A stretch of 64,000 nucleotides of DNA from OLB11 sp041392835 (lineage in GTDB: Bacteria > Bacteroidota > Bacteroidia > Chitinophagales > Chitinophagaceae): positions 62,001 to 126,000 of the forward strand of contig JAWKLF010000002.1 of assembly GCA_041392835.1 (NCBI GenBank). Direction: 5' to 3'. How positions within the stretch are numbered: the first letter of the stretch is position 1; each line of letters starts with the position of its first letter. The translations under genes and the position numbers were made by a program. This document shows positions 17,914 through 27,993 of this stretch, in pieces. The notes beneath the pieces were generated by a model. That model was not told where the DNA came from. It searched no databases and saw nothing but the letters and a program-made list of their open reading frames with translations.

Positions 17914-18159
17914 TTATTTCAGTAAACAAGTACCGCTATAACCCTGTGTAATGTATTTTCCTTCAAAACTACATTCTATCTCTGCATCTTCTCTAAAGCG
18001 GCCTTTTACCGTAGTGTTTTCTACTTTGTTGGGTTGACCAGCTGCTGGTCCAAGACTATCTGCTACATAAGTGCATTCGCAATCGTAGTTTTTTTCGCTC
18101 AAACATGATGTGCCAAATAATACTCCAAGGGTCAATACTATATATAGATACTTTTTCAT
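17914..18159 (-). CDS. Small lipoprotein with paired cysteines
   Basis: 81 residues. Signal sequence with lipobox ending FGTSC, so Cys19 is likely lipidated. The mature part contains CEC and two further cysteines (IECSF, GTCLL), suggesting two disulfides. No recognised domain. It is the only gene on the minus strand between two plus-strand genes. Confidence 0.75.
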   Translation of the reverse strand: MKKYLYIVLTLGVLFGTSCLSEKNYDCECTYVADSLGPAAGQPNKVENTTVKGRFREDAEIECSFEGKYITQGYSGTCLLK

Positions 18160-18213
18160 TTATCAAAAATAATAATAATTCTATAAAATAGTCATATAAT
18201 GATTCATAAAAAT

Positions 18214-18221
18214 TAACTTTG
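18214..18221 (+). promoter_or_regulatory. Bacteroidota -7 box for purF, very short leader
   Basis: TAACTTTG, exact TAnnTTTG match, ends only 6 bases before the purF ATG at 18228. Confidence 0.55.
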
Positions 18222-18227
18222 CGACCT

Positions 18228-20072
18228 ATGTCCGATGCGATACATCATGAGTGTGGAATAGCCTATTTAAGGCTTAGAAAAGACATCTCTTATTATCATC
18301 AAAAACACCAAAGTTCATTATATGGTATCAATAAACTATACCTTATGATGGAAAAACAGCACAATAGAGGCCAAGATGGTGCAGGATTAGCTACACTAAA
18401 ATTAGATATGCCTCCTCATGTGCCTACACTACACCGTTTTAGATGCAATGATGCACATAGTATTAAAAGTTTATTTAAAGAAGTTCATGCAGAAATAGAA
18501 AATGCCGAAAAGACACTTCCTGATATTCGCAAACATCCTTCGCTCTTAAAAGGATACACTCATTGCGTAAGTGAAGTAATGATGGGGCATTTGCGCTATG
18601 GCACACAAGGCAGAAACAATGTAGAATATTGCCACCCTTTTTTAAAATCCTCATTAGATCCCAATAGAAGTATAGCATTGGCTGGCAATTTTAATATTGT
18701 CAATACAAAGGAGCTTCTTCATTTTGTAAAAAAAGATGAGCTAGCACAAATACCGTCAGATAGTGATTTGTCTGCCATCATGGAAGTCATACACTATTAT
18801 TTAAACGAGCAAGAAGATGCCTCTCAAATAGACTGGAAAGATATTTTATCTAAAGCATGTGCCCTCTACGATGGTGGCTATGCTGTAGAAGGCTTATGTG
18901 GCAATGGCGATAGCTTTTTGTTTAGAGATAAACATGGCATAAGACCGCTATACTACTTTATAAACGATGAAGTGATAGCTGGCGCATCCGAAAGACCCGT
19001 ATTGATGACTGCGTTTAATATCAAACAAGAAGAAGTTTTAGAATTGCCTCCTGGACATGCGCTCATTGTACGAGCCAATGGCGAGTACTCCTTAGAAAAG
19101 ATTGCACCAAGTGTAGGAAAAAAATCATGCAGCTTTGAACGCATATACTTTTCAAGAGGCAGTGACCCTGATATATACAAAGAACGAAAACAACTAGGTC
19201 GCTTGCTATCGGAAGAAGTATTGAAAACTATCAATCATGATTTAAAAAATACTATTTTTTCTTTTATACCCAATACGGCCGAGACCGCTTTTTATGGTTT
19301 GATAAAAGGTGCTGAGGCCTATCTGAATGAAATAAAAATAAAAAGAATTCAAAGTTGGGAAAAAAATTTCGACGAAGACAAACTTCGTGAAATGATAGAA
19401 AGAAGAGTACGTGTAGAAAAGATAGCGATAAAAGATGTAAAGCTAAGAACATTCATAACTCAAGATGATGCAAGAAATGAAATGGTTCAACACGTTTATG
19501 ATATAACTTATGGCACAGTGAGGCCAGGTATAGACAGTCTTGTAGTTATAGATGATTCTATTGTAAGAGGCACCACACTTCGAGAGAGTATTATTCGTAT
19601 GCTTGATCGCTTAGGACCCAAAAAAATAATTATTGTAAGTAGTGCTCCTCAAATTCGCTACCCTGATTGCTATGGTATAGATATGAGTAAAATGGGTGAA
19701 TTTATTGCTTTTCAAGCAGCTATTTCGCTTCTTGAAGATCACAATGAAATGAAAGTAGCGCATGACACCTATGCCCATTGTGTACAAGCCGAAAAATCGA
19801 ATAAACTACATAGCGAAAATTTTGTAAAGAAGATATATAAACGATTTGATGTAGTAGATATTAATAAAAAAATTGCTCAGATGCTCAAAGCTGAAGATGT
19901 AAAAGCTGAAGTAGAAATTATTTATCAATCTATAGAAAATTTACACAGTGCTTGTCCAAATCATATTGGCGATTGGTATTTTACTGGCGACTACCCTACT
20001 CCTGGGGGTAATCTGGTAGTCAACAAAGCGTTTATGAATTATATGGAAGGCAATACCAGCCGTGGCTATTAA
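18228..20072 (+). CDS. purF: Amidophosphoribosyltransferase
   Basis: 614 residues, the long Bacteroidota form (about 100 residues more than E. coli PurF). First committed step of purine synthesis: PRPP plus glutamine to phosphoribosylamine. The N-terminal glutamine amidotransferase domain has its nucleophile at C9 (HHECGIAY), so a short propeptide must be removed; HNRGQDGAGLA and GHLRYGTQG belong to the same domain. The C-terminal phosphoribosyltransferase domain has the PRPP motif VVIDDSIVRGTT. An upstream in-frame TTG overlaps the -7 box and is not used here. Its stop overlaps that of the oxidoreductase gene by four bases. Confidence 0.96.
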   Translation: MSDAIHHECGIAYLRLRKDISYYHQKHQSSLYGINKLYLMMEKQHNRGQDGAGLATLKLDMPPHVPTLHRFRCNDAHSIKSLFKEVHAEIENAEKTLPDIRKHPSLLKGYTHCVSEVMMGHLRYGTQGRNNVEYCHPFLKSSLDPNRSIALAGNFNIVNTKELLHFVKKDELAQIPSDSDLSAIMEVIHYYLNEQEDASQIDWKDILSKACALYDGGYAVEGLCGNGDSFLFRDKHGIRPLYYFINDEVIAGASERPVLMTAFNIKQEEVLELPPGHALIVRANGEYSLEKIAPSVGKKSCSFERIYFSRGSDPDIYKERKQLGRLLSEEVLKTINHDLKNTIFSFIPNTAETAFYGLIKGAEAYLNEIKIKRIQSWEKNFDEDKLREMIERRVRVEKIAIKDVKLRTFITQDDARNEMVQHVYDITYGTVRPGIDSLVVIDDSIVRGTTLRESIIRMLDRLGPKKIIIVSSAPQIRYPDCYGIDMSKMGEFIAFQAAISLLEDHNEMKVAHDTYAHCVQAEKSNKLHSENFVKKIYKRFDVVDINKKIAQMLKAEDVKAEVEIIYQSIENLHSACPNHIGDWYFTGDYPTPGGNLVVNKAFMNYMEGNTSRGY

Positions 20073-21193
20073 TCAATAGCCAAATTGGCCAATGTTTGCG
20101 CCACCTCACTTCCAATAGCAATACCCATGCCACCCATACGCACTCCCAAGTATATGCGCTTACTATATGCTTTGATGATTGGTGTTTTATTTTTTCCAAA
20201 AGCCATTATGCCCGCCCAAGTATAATCGATTTCTACTTCTTTTTGAGGCAAAATAATAGTATGCAATTTGTCTTTTAAGTCATGTAGTATTGTATCATTT
20301 ATTTCCATTTCTGTACTTACTTCTGCCTTTTTGTCTATATGCCGACCACCACCAAATAAAATGCGATGTTGATATGCTCTAAAATAGTAGTAACCATTGT
20401 GAAAGTGAAAGATACCTTGAAAAGGTAAATCATGTATAGGTTTTGTAATCAATACTTGTCCTCTGCCAGGTTCTATATCCTCTTCAGGAAAAAATCTTTT
20501 TGTAAAAGCGTTTGTACAAACACATAATTTATCGGTGGTAAAAAGTATCGGATGATTAGAAATATTATTTTTACAATGCACAACAACATGCTTTTTATTT
20601 TCTTCTATACTGAGCACTTCGCATCCTGTAATTATATGGATATGATTTTCGTGCATTAGCCCTAAACAACTTTTTAATAATAAACCCGTATCTAACTCGC
20701 CTTCTAAATTATTTTGAATTAAATGTTTTGTATTTGCAAATCCAAACGAGTCTAATTTTTCATCTGCTAAAGAAAAGGCTGCTTGCTTAAGATAAGGCCA
20801 CAACCAATTATTCATTTGTTCAATTTTAGGAATCCAATCTTCATCATTCATAATGAGTTCATAACTTCCTTGCTGAGCATAACCAATAGCCGAGGCCCCA
20901 AATAAATTTAAGGTTCTTTCAAGTCCCTTTTTTCTCAACATAAACAAATCGGCCACATGATCTGGATGCTGTGTTTCTAAATCGTCTTGCAACTCTGTGA
21001 TAGAACCCATACAGGCAAAGCCTGCATTCTTTGAGCTAGCTCCCGAAGGCATTAACCCTCTTTCTAATATCGCAATCTTGGCATTTTTCTTTTTTTGTTT
21101 GATATAGAAAGCGGTAAGCATACCTACCAAGCCACCTCCAAAAATGAGGTAATCATAACTAAAATATTCATTTTTTTCCCAAACCGAAAACAT
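20069..21193 (-). CDS. FAD-dependent oxidoreductase (DAO/DadA family)
   Basis: 374 residues from the ATG at 21193, one base after the stop of the upstream gene. The FAD-binding dinucleotide fold starts at FGGGLVGMLTAFYI near residue 18, followed by ERGLMPSGASSKNAGF, typical of D-amino-acid oxidase-like flavoenzymes that attack a C-N bond of amino acids. The C-terminal part has YLGVRMGGMGIAIGSEVA for FAD contacts. The substrate cannot be told from sequence. Transcribed with the 188-residue protein upstream. Confidence 0.88.
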   Translation of the reverse strand: MFSVWEKNEYFSYDYLIFGGGLVGMLTAFYIKQKKKNAKIAILERGLMPSGASSKNAGFACMGSITELQDDLETQHPDHVADLFMLRKKGLERTLNLFGASAIGYAQQGSYELIMNDEDWIPKIEQMNNWLWPYLKQAAFSLADEKLDSFGFANTKHLIQNNLEGELDTGLLLKSCLGLMHENHIHIITGCEVLSIEENKKHVVVHCKNNISNHPILFTTDKLCVCTNAFTKRFFPEEDIEPGRGQVLITKPIHDLPFQGIFHFHNGYYYFRAYQHRILFGGGRHIDKKAEVSTEMEINDTILHDLKDKLHTIILPQKEVEIDYTWAGIMAFGKNKTPIIKAYSKRIYLGVRMGGMGIAIGSEVAQTLANLAID

Positions 21194-21194
21194 A

Positions 21195-21761
21195 CTATTC
21201 TGCAATTTCTTTATCCATACTACTTTCTATACTTGATATCCAAAAATCGGGTTTATAGGTTCGCCATTGTTCATCATAAATAAAGTCCATGTAATGATGA
21301 ATTTTAGCTTGTCTAAATTCGCTTTCCACCTGATGGCTTGTATTTAAACAAACTATCCATCCGCCCATGTCTCGAATATCTTCGTACCACTCTTCGTAAT
21401 AATCCTGACTACTTATGTGAGCATTCATTACATTTTCTGCTATCAATATAAATTTTGAAATTTTTTTGGCTACAAGCCAATCTATTACATTTCGCTTAAG
21501 TGTCTGTATGTCGTTTTCAACTACATCATTCCATTCTCCAATCATTTCTATAATACAGGCACCTATGGCATAGTCCACATAGAGCAATTTGATGTATAAG
21601 GTGCGAGAATCAATCTCATCCCATTGCGGATGAATATAATAATTATAGACCGATTGATTATATTCAAACTCGCTATATTCTCGCTGATAAAACATAGACT
21701 GTTCATCTTCTTCGGCTGTGTAAAGGTGCCTCCAATTATAATAAGGTTCTATATCGTGCAT
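21195..21761 (-). CDS. Conserved hypothetical protein, 188 aa
   Basis: No domain that I can name. Soluble, acidic, rich in Tyr, Trp and Asp (EPYYNWRHLYTAEEDEQ at the start, YYEEWYEDIRDMGGW near 120-134). No signal peptide. The one-base spacing to the FAD oxidoreductase gene indicates a two-gene operon, so it may act with that enzyme. Confidence 0.75.
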   Translation of the reverse strand: MHDIEPYYNWRHLYTAEEDEQSMFYQREYSEFEYNQSVYNYYIHPQWDEIDSRTLYIKLLYVDYAIGACIIEMIGEWNDVVENDIQTLKRNVIDWLVAKKISKFILIAENVMNAHISSQDYYEEWYEDIRDMGGWIVCLNTSHQVESEFRQAKIHHYMDFIYDEQWRTYKPDFWISSIESSMDKEIAE

Positions 21762-21817
21762 ATTTTAAATAATTGTAAACTTAAGACATGAAATTATTAT
21801 TTATTCAATAATATTCC

Positions 21818-23110
21818 ATGTCATTTGATTTACCTTTGTTTGCTTTGAAAAAAAATAAAAGCATAGCATTTCATACATTGGGTTGCAAATTAAATTATGC
21901 AGAAACCTCTACCATGCAACGGATGTTGCAAGAGGCGGGTTATGAAAAAAAATCAATACAAGATGAAAATGATGTAATAGTAATTAATACATGTTCAGTA
22001 ACAGAAAATGCAGATAAAGAATGTCATCAATTAGTGCGTCGGTTTAAATCAAAAAATCCTGAAGCAAAAATTATTGTGACAGGATGCTACGCTCAGCTAA
22101 AACCCGAAAAAATTGCAGCTATAGATGGTGTAAATATGGTATTGGGCGCAGGAGAAAAATTTAATATTGTCAAACACCTTGAGGAAGATTTAGAACAAAA
22201 AATATATAGTTGCGAAATAGCTGATGTCAATCAGTTTACAGCATCTTATTCTCTGCATGATCGCACAAGAACTTTTTTAAAAGTACAAGATGGATGTGAT
22301 TACTCCTGTTCGTTTTGTACAATTCCGATGGCAAGAGGAGGCAGCAGAAGCGATAGCATACAGGGTGTTTTGGCCAATATTGAAGAGCTTCATAGAGCAG
22401 GCGTTAAGGAAATTGTATTGACCGGTATTAACTTAGGCGATTTTGGAAAAGGTCATAATGGAAATAAAAAAAATGATGAGAATTTTTTATCCTTAATACA
22501 AGCTATAGATAAGCAAGGCCTCATTTCGAGATTTAGAATTTCATCTATAGAGCCTAACTTACTTACTGATGAAATTATACAATTTGTTTCGGCATCAAAG
22601 TGTTTTATGCCTCACTTTCATATTCCCTTGCAAAGTGGCACTAATAAGCAATTGGCGGCCATGCGTCGTCGCTACAAAAAAGAATTATATGAGGAACGAG
22701 TATTAAAAATTAAATCTCTTATGCCTCATTGTTGTATTGGGGTAGATGTGATAGTAGGTTTTCCTGATGAAACTGATGCCGATTTTGAAGCCACCTATCG
22801 TTTTTTGCAAGAATTGCCTATTTCTTATTTGCATGTATTTACTTATTCCGAACGAGAAAATACATTGGCTGCTACTATGCCAAACACTATTCCGATGTCA
22901 ATCAGAAAAGAAAGAAACAATAAGCTTCGAATACTCTCTGAGAAAAAAATGAATGCCTTTATACAAGAACATAAAGGACAAGAAAGAGCCGTTTTATTTG
23001 AACACGAAAATAGTGAACATCAACTGGAAGGATATACAGACAACTATATTAGAATACAAACACATTTTGATAAAAAACGTGAGAATACAATAGTGAATTG
23101 GATTATTTAG
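21818..23110 (+). CDS. mtaB: tRNA t6A37 methylthiotransferase
   Basis: 430 residues. Radical SAM methylthiotransferase that turns t6A37 into ms2t6A37 in tRNA. The N-terminal cluster-binding domain has C23 (HTLGCKLNYAE), C59 and C90. The radical SAM motif CDYSCSFC gives C160, C164, C167. A TRAM-like C-terminal part follows. The pattern matches MtaB rather than MiaB or RimO. Start choice is open: ATG 21818 gives nine extra residues, while a TACCTTTG at 21831-21838 inside the frame lies 6 bases before an in-frame TTG at 21845 whose product begins like other MtaB proteins. Confidence 0.93.
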   Translation: MSFDLPLFALKKNKSIAFHTLGCKLNYAETSTMQRMLQEAGYEKKSIQDENDVIVINTCSVTENADKECHQLVRRFKSKNPEAKIIVTGCYAQLKPEKIAAIDGVNMVLGAGEKFNIVKHLEEDLEQKIYSCEIADVNQFTASYSLHDRTRTFLKVQDGCDYSCSFCTIPMARGGSRSDSIQGVLANIEELHRAGVKEIVLTGINLGDFGKGHNGNKKNDENFLSLIQAIDKQGLISRFRISSIEPNLLTDEIIQFVSASKCFMPHFHIPLQSGTNKQLAAMRRRYKKELYEERVLKIKSLMPHCCIGVDVIVGFPDETDADFEATYRFLQELPISYLHVFTYSERENTLAATMPNTIPMSIRKERNNKLRILSEKKMNAFIQEHKGQERAVLFEHENSEHQLEGYTDNYIRIQTHFDKKRENTIVNWII

Positions 23111-24510
23111 TCTAGTGTAAACGATTGGTGCATATTAGGCACTTTGACATCTTTAAATTTCTTTTTCAAGAGTTTGGTTTTAAACCCTTCCTGTACATCA
23201 TGCTCGCCATGAACCAAGAAAAGTGTTTTTACCAAATCTGGATTTTGACAGGCCAAGAATTGGCATAAATCATCGTAATCTCCATGAGCACTCATACTAC
23301 GAATAGAATCTACTTGAGCTAACACTTTATATTCTTCTCTAAATATTTTTACTTCTTTTTCTCCTCTTGCCAATTTTGCACCTAAAGAATGTGGTTCGCA
23401 AAAGCCTACTATTAATATCCGATTTCTAGGGTCATCTATATTATTAGCAATGTGATGTTTTACTCTTCCAGCCTCAGCCATACCCGATGCCGAAATTATA
23501 ACCATAGGCTCTTTTCTACTGTTGAGTGCTTTTGAATCTTCTACCTTGGTAATATATTTCAATCCCTTAAAATCAAAAGGATCGTGATCGGTTTGCATAA
23601 TTTGTTGTACTCGTTTATTATACAACTCAGGGAATTGTTTAATAATCAAAGTTGTTTCTGTAGAAAGTGGACTATCTACATAATAGGAAACATCTGGCAA
23701 TCGACCTTCATTTTCTAAATTATTGAGCGCAAATAAAATTTCCTGTGTACGCCCTACGCTAAAGGCAGGAATAATTAATTTGCCTTTATTTTCTATGCAC
23801 GTTTCCTGAATAAATTTCAACAAATCTTCATCTGTGCTTTTAAAGGTATCGTGTAATGATGTGCCATAGGTGCTTTCGAGAATAATATAATCTGACTGAG
23901 GAAATATTTCGGGCGATTTTAGAATTACATCACGATATCTACCCACATCACCACTAAAAGTAATTCTATTTTCTTTGCCATCTTCTTGAATGGCCAAATG
24001 AATAGCCGCACTACCTAATATATGACCTGTATCGGTATAATGAAATTGAATATCTTTATCAATAGAATACAACTCGCCATAAGGCACCTCTACCATTAAT
24101 GGAAAAACTTTTTGAGCATCTGCAATGGTATACAAAGGCGAAATATAGGGTAGCCCTTGAGCTGCTCTTCTTTTATTTACAAAGTTAACATCAGCTTCTT
24201 GTATATAGGCTGAGTCTTTAAGAAGAATTTCGGCCAGAGCTCGTGTAGCTGGTGTACAATATATGGGTCCTTTATAGCCCTCTTTGACCAATTTTGGCAG
24301 CAATCCAGAATGATCTATATGGGCGTGTGACAATATCATATAATCAATCTCTTCTGGGTTGAAACCAAAATGCATATTATGCTGCAAGGTTTCGGCTCCC
24401 ATACCCTGAAACAATCCACAATCCAACAATATTTTTTTGCCTGCCTTAGTCTGTATTAAATGTTTTGAACCAGTTACTGTTCTTGCTGCTCCATGAAATG
24501 ATATTTTCAT
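23107..24510 (-). CDS. Metallo-beta-lactamase/beta-CASP RNA nuclease
   Basis: 467 residues. Metal-binding motif SHAHIDHSGLLP (H62, H64, D66, H67), further ligands in DTGHILGSA and SGDVGR, then a beta-CASP insertion (ESTYG, PAFSVGRTQEILF, ASGMAEAGRVKHH) and the RMMBL-like end SAHGDYDDL. Related to CPSF73-type enzymes and bacterial homologues that cut or trim RNA. No signal peptide, so cytoplasmic. Stop codon overlaps that of mtaB. Confidence 0.9.
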   Translation of the reverse strand: MKISFHGAARTVTGSKHLIQTKAGKKILLDCGLFQGMGAETLQHNMHFGFNPEEIDYMILSHAHIDHSGLLPKLVKEGYKGPIYCTPATRALAEILLKDSAYIQEADVNFVNKRRAAQGLPYISPLYTIADAQKVFPLMVEVPYGELYSIDKDIQFHYTDTGHILGSAAIHLAIQEDGKENRITFSGDVGRYRDVILKSPEIFPQSDYIILESTYGTSLHDTFKSTDEDLLKFIQETCIENKGKLIIPAFSVGRTQEILFALNNLENEGRLPDVSYYVDSPLSTETTLIIKQFPELYNKRVQQIMQTDHDPFDFKGLKYITKVEDSKALNSRKEPMVIISASGMAEAGRVKHHIANNIDDPRNRILIVGFCEPHSLGAKLARGEKEVKIFREEYKVLAQVDSIRSMSAHGDYDDLCQFLACQNPDLVKTLFLVHGEHDVQEGFKTKLLKKKFKDVKVPNMHQSFTLD

Positions 24511-24630
24511 ATTTTTATCTTTATAATAGTTAAAAATTCTAACCTTTTACGTACTTTTATCGTCTATAATGTGTAAAAATAGCGATTCAAATTTCTATTT
24601 TAAGCAAAAAATAAAAATAAAAATACATGT

Positions 24631-25677
24631 ATGCAAACTAAGAAAATTATTTTATCTATAGGCACTCTTTTTTTGTTAGCACTGAGCGCTTGTGAAAAAT
24701 ATAATCAAATTGATAATAATTCAACTGTAAAAACACCTTTTACATTGTACATGGGAGGCTATGATGGCACACTACGTGTTACCAATGATTTATTATATTA
24801 TAGAACCTATTTTAATACAGACAATTCCGTTATCAGACAATTGATAGTGGCTGACTCCGTGCTAAACTACATTAAAAAAAATCATTATTATAGCGAAGAC
24901 GAAGCCGAATCATTTCCAAAAAGCAGTAATTCGCAATCGCCACTACCCTATGTAGATGCATTTAAGAAATACTACTATCCGAATACGATGCAATATTTTA
25001 AAGAAGGCGATAGCGTGAAAGAAGTATTTCTATGCACAAATCTTGACGCTGACAAGGCTACCAATGGCAAACTACAAGTAAGTTATGATTTGGGTAGAAC
25101 TTTTCAAAATGAAGCTCGATGGACAGGAGCTTCTATAGACCCGTCGTCTATAACACAATTGGACAATAAAAAATTATTTATCATTGCTGATACTATCGTG
25201 TATGTAAAACCAAATTATGCTAGCAATTGGTTTGAAGTAATTCCTAATACGGGTTTGCCTAAAATTGATACCGCATTTTGGTATATAGCACACTCGCACG
25301 ATACACTCTTGGCTATAGATTTCAATGGCAAGCATGGAGTGTATTGGAGTTCTAATGAAGGTGTAGATTGGACTAAATGTTCGGCTATGCCTACCAAAAA
25401 GAAAATTCTTTTTGGCAACCAAGCAGACAATGCATTTTTTATAGGCTATGATAGCTTAGGATTGTACAAATTAGAAGGCACACAATTTGTTAATGCGTCA
25501 GCTGGCATACCTTGGTATGCAAAAGTGTCTTATTTGGTTGGCAAACAAGTAGTCTATAGAACAGATAAAATCAAAAAATATTTGTTCTGCGCTACAGACA
25601 TAGGACTATATATTAGCGAAAACGACGGCAAAGACTGGCGTTTGCACAAAGATGGCACGTATAGTACTTTACGCTAA
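24631..25677 (+). CDS. Lipoprotein with Asp-box (BNR) propeller repeats
   Basis: 348 residues. Signal peptide with lipobox LALSAC (Cys21). The body carries Asp-box-like turns SYDLGRTF, SSNEGVDW and SENDGKDW, so it is probably a beta-propeller displayed from the envelope. I see no catalytic residues of a glycosidase. First gene of a plus-strand run with another propeller-like protein, a BamA-like barrel and nadK. Confidence 0.82.
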   Translation: MQTKKIILSIGTLFLLALSACEKYNQIDNNSTVKTPFTLYMGGYDGTLRVTNDLLYYRTYFNTDNSVIRQLIVADSVLNYIKKNHYYSEDEAESFPKSSNSQSPLPYVDAFKKYYYPNTMQYFKEGDSVKEVFLCTNLDADKATNGKLQVSYDLGRTFQNEARWTGASIDPSSITQLDNKKLFIIADTIVYVKPNYASNWFEVIPNTGLPKIDTAFWYIAHSHDTLLAIDFNGKHGVYWSSNEGVDWTKCSAMPTKKKILFGNQADNAFFIGYDSLGLYKLEGTQFVNASAGIPWYAKVSYLVGKQVVYRTDKIKKYLFCATDIGLYISENDGKDWRLHKDGTYSTLR

Positions 25678-25737
25678 ACGTTAGTTAGTTTTTCATCTAT
25701 CTGACCCTTTCATAAAAACTTTAATTACATTTGATAC

Positions 25738-26535
25738 ATGAATCGTATATTACTTTTCATGTATTGTATTGGTCATGCATTTTTCTTACATGCATCAAAA
25801 GATAGTTTAGTACTTATCCATAAAATACCGATACAAACAGAACTTTTTACTACTGATCCTATAGGCAATATATATGTGCTAACGAGCAACAACTCTATCA
25901 TAAAATACAATAAAAATGGTGACAGTTTGGCCCAATTCAATGAAATAAAAAAAGGAAAAATCAGCCATATAGATGCCACAAATCCCTTGCGTATCATCGT
26001 GTATTCTTCCAGTTTTGGTGATGTATTTATTTTAGACAATATGATGTCTGTTAAAAGGAGCTTTTCGCTACAACAGCTTGGCATGTTTAGTGTTACTTGT
26101 GTCGCCAATTCTATCGATGGCAATCTTTGGGTATATGATCCTGCATCGGCTCTTTTACTAAAACTAAATGAAGATTTGAATATACAAGTTTCGGTAGCGC
26201 AACGCCAACTACTTAATGAAGAATTTGAACCTATCTATCTGGTAGAACAAGATAGAAATTTATATGCTATCAACTATGATAGCACTATTTATAAATTTGA
26301 TTTATATGGTTTTTATCAGCAAACACTGGGTTTTAAGTCAAAGCATTTTCAGGCATTCGAACATCAGTATCTATATTTTGATCAAGGCTTTTTAGTTTCG
26401 TATAATGCGCAATCATTTTCTGAGAAAAAAATGGCTATTCCTTATGCCGAAGAAGTAAAAAACATACATTACGAAAACGACAGATTGTATATCAGCTACA
26501 AGGACCAATTATTAATTTATCAAGTATATGAATAA
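25738..26535 (+). CDS. Secreted propeller-like protein, unknown function
   Basis: 265 residues. Signal peptide about 1-20 (LLFMYCIGHAFFLHAS). The rest consists of short beta-strand repeats reminiscent of NHL/PQQ-type blades (TDPIGNIYVLTSNNSIIKYN, IDGNLWVYDPAS, DRNLYAINYDSTIYKF), without catalytic motifs. It ends 15 bases before the BamA-like gene, so the two are probably co-transcribed and may act together at the outer membrane. Confidence 0.75.
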   Translation: MNRILLFMYCIGHAFFLHASKDSLVLIHKIPIQTELFTTDPIGNIYVLTSNNSIIKYNKNGDSLAQFNEIKKGKISHIDATNPLRIIVYSSSFGDVFILDNMMSVKRSFSLQQLGMFSVTCVANSIDGNLWVYDPASALLLKLNEDLNIQVSVAQRQLLNEEFEPIYLVEQDRNLYAINYDSTIYKFDLYGFYQQTLGFKSKHFQAFEHQYLYFDQGFLVSYNAQSFSEKKMAIPYAEEVKNIHYENDRLYISYKDQLLIYQVYE

Positions 26536-26550
26536 ACTCATTTTATCGTT

Positions 26551-27993
26551 ATGTCAATCGCACGTCAACAAATGAAAATAAACAATATTCTTTTGCCTTT
26601 ACAAATGCCGCTTTATTCTTTGTCCTTTATTGTATTATTAATTCTTTTTCCATTTCAATTACTTGCTCAAAATGATAGTTTAGATAAAGCATTTTATCAA
26701 ATTGTAGATATCAACATAAAAGGAAATAAAAAAACGAAGAAAGAAATTATTTTACGTGAATTAAATATACAAGTTGGCGACTACTTAAAAATTTCAAATT
26801 ATAAAGACATTATTGATATAAACCGACGACGAATACTGAATTTGAATTTGTTTGCATTCGTAAATCAAGAAGATAGCATAGTAGACAATACTTATTTATA
26901 CATTAGCTATACCGTGCATGAGCTGCTCTACTGGGAGCCCAATCCTATTTTTGACTTAGCAGATAGAAATGTAAATGTTTGGTGGGTAGAAATGAATCAC
27001 AAACTAAACCGCACAAACATTGGTCTTGAACTAACTCGTACTAACTTTAGAGGCCGAAATGAACTATTGGGAGGCATGGTACAACTTGGCTACAATAAAT
27101 ATTTTAAGCTTTTTTACAAAACACCCAATATTGACAAAAAGCTACATCATGGGCTTGGCTTTGCAGGCATATTTGAAACTGGAAGAGAAACATTTTACAA
27201 TACAAAAAACAATAAATTGCAATTCTTCAGTAGCGAAAATTATCCATATTCGAGAGCAGTAGCAAGAGTTTTTTATTCTTACAGAAATTCCTATGCTGCC
27301 ATACATGAATTAGAATTAAACTACAACAGACTTAGCATAACACCTTCTTTTTATGATTTAAACCCAAACTACTTCAATGGAAAAAAAATTATGAAGTACT
27401 TTGAATTTATTTATACCTATAAATACAACAACACGGATTTGCGCATATTTCCAACCCGAGGATGGGATATTAATATTTCTTTTTCTAAAAAAGGTTTAGG
27501 AATAGATCATGATGTAAATCAATTTATGATAAAGACACAAAGTATTTTTTATCAAAAAATTAATGAACAACTTTCTACTTCTACTATGCTATTGGCTAGA
27601 TTAGCTGGGCCACAACAGCAACCATACTATTTGCAAAGAGCATTGGGTTTTAAAAACGAATTTATTAGAGGATATGAATATTATGTGATAGATGGCACAC
27701 ATTATGCCATACTACGAAATGGATTGTATTATAAACTTTTTGATAGAATTATTAGCCAACGTGTACTACCCTTTTTGCACTATATACCACTTAGAGTATT
27801 TGCTAAAGTATATGATGATATTGGCTATGTACATAGCCCGATTAAAAAACATAGTCCTTTAAACAATAGAATATTGAATGGATATGGCATAGGAATCGAT
27901 ATCGTAGTATCCTATTTAGCTAAATTCCGGATTGAATATAGCTTTAACCATTTAGGACAAAATGGTTTATTTTTACACGGTAAAAAAGACTAA
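26551..27993 (+). CDS. BamA/TamA-like outer-membrane protein with one POTRA domain
   Basis: 480 residues. Signal/hydrophobic segment at about 15-40. One POTRA-type module at about 48-115 (VDINIKGNKKTKKEIILREL, then INRRRILNLNLFAFVN). A surface-antigen beta-barrel of about 330 residues follows, with RGYEYY standing in for the conserved VRGF/Y barrel motif. Shorter than BamA (five POTRA), so not the essential BamA; it is a smaller Omp85 relative of unknown cargo. Its stop codon touches the nadK start. Confidence 0.85.
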   Translation: MSIARQQMKINNILLPLQMPLYSLSFIVLLILFPFQLLAQNDSLDKAFYQIVDINIKGNKKTKKEIILRELNIQVGDYLKISNYKDIIDINRRRILNLNLFAFVNQEDSIVDNTYLYISYTVHELLYWEPNPIFDLADRNVNVWWVEMNHKLNRTNIGLELTRTNFRGRNELLGGMVQLGYNKYFKLFYKTPNIDKKLHHGLGFAGIFETGRETFYNTKNNKLQFFSSENYPYSRAVARVFYSYRNSYAAIHELELNYNRLSITPSFYDLNPNYFNGKKIMKYFEFIYTYKYNNTDLRIFPTRGWDINISFSKKGLGIDHDVNQFMIKTQSIFYQKINEQLSTSTMLLARLAGPQQQPYYLQRALGFKNEFIRGYEYYVIDGTHYAILRNGLYYKLFDRIISQRVLPFLHYIPLRVFAKVYDDIGYVHSPIKKHSPLNNRILNGYGIGIDIVVSYLAKFRIEYSFNHLGQNGLFLHGKKD

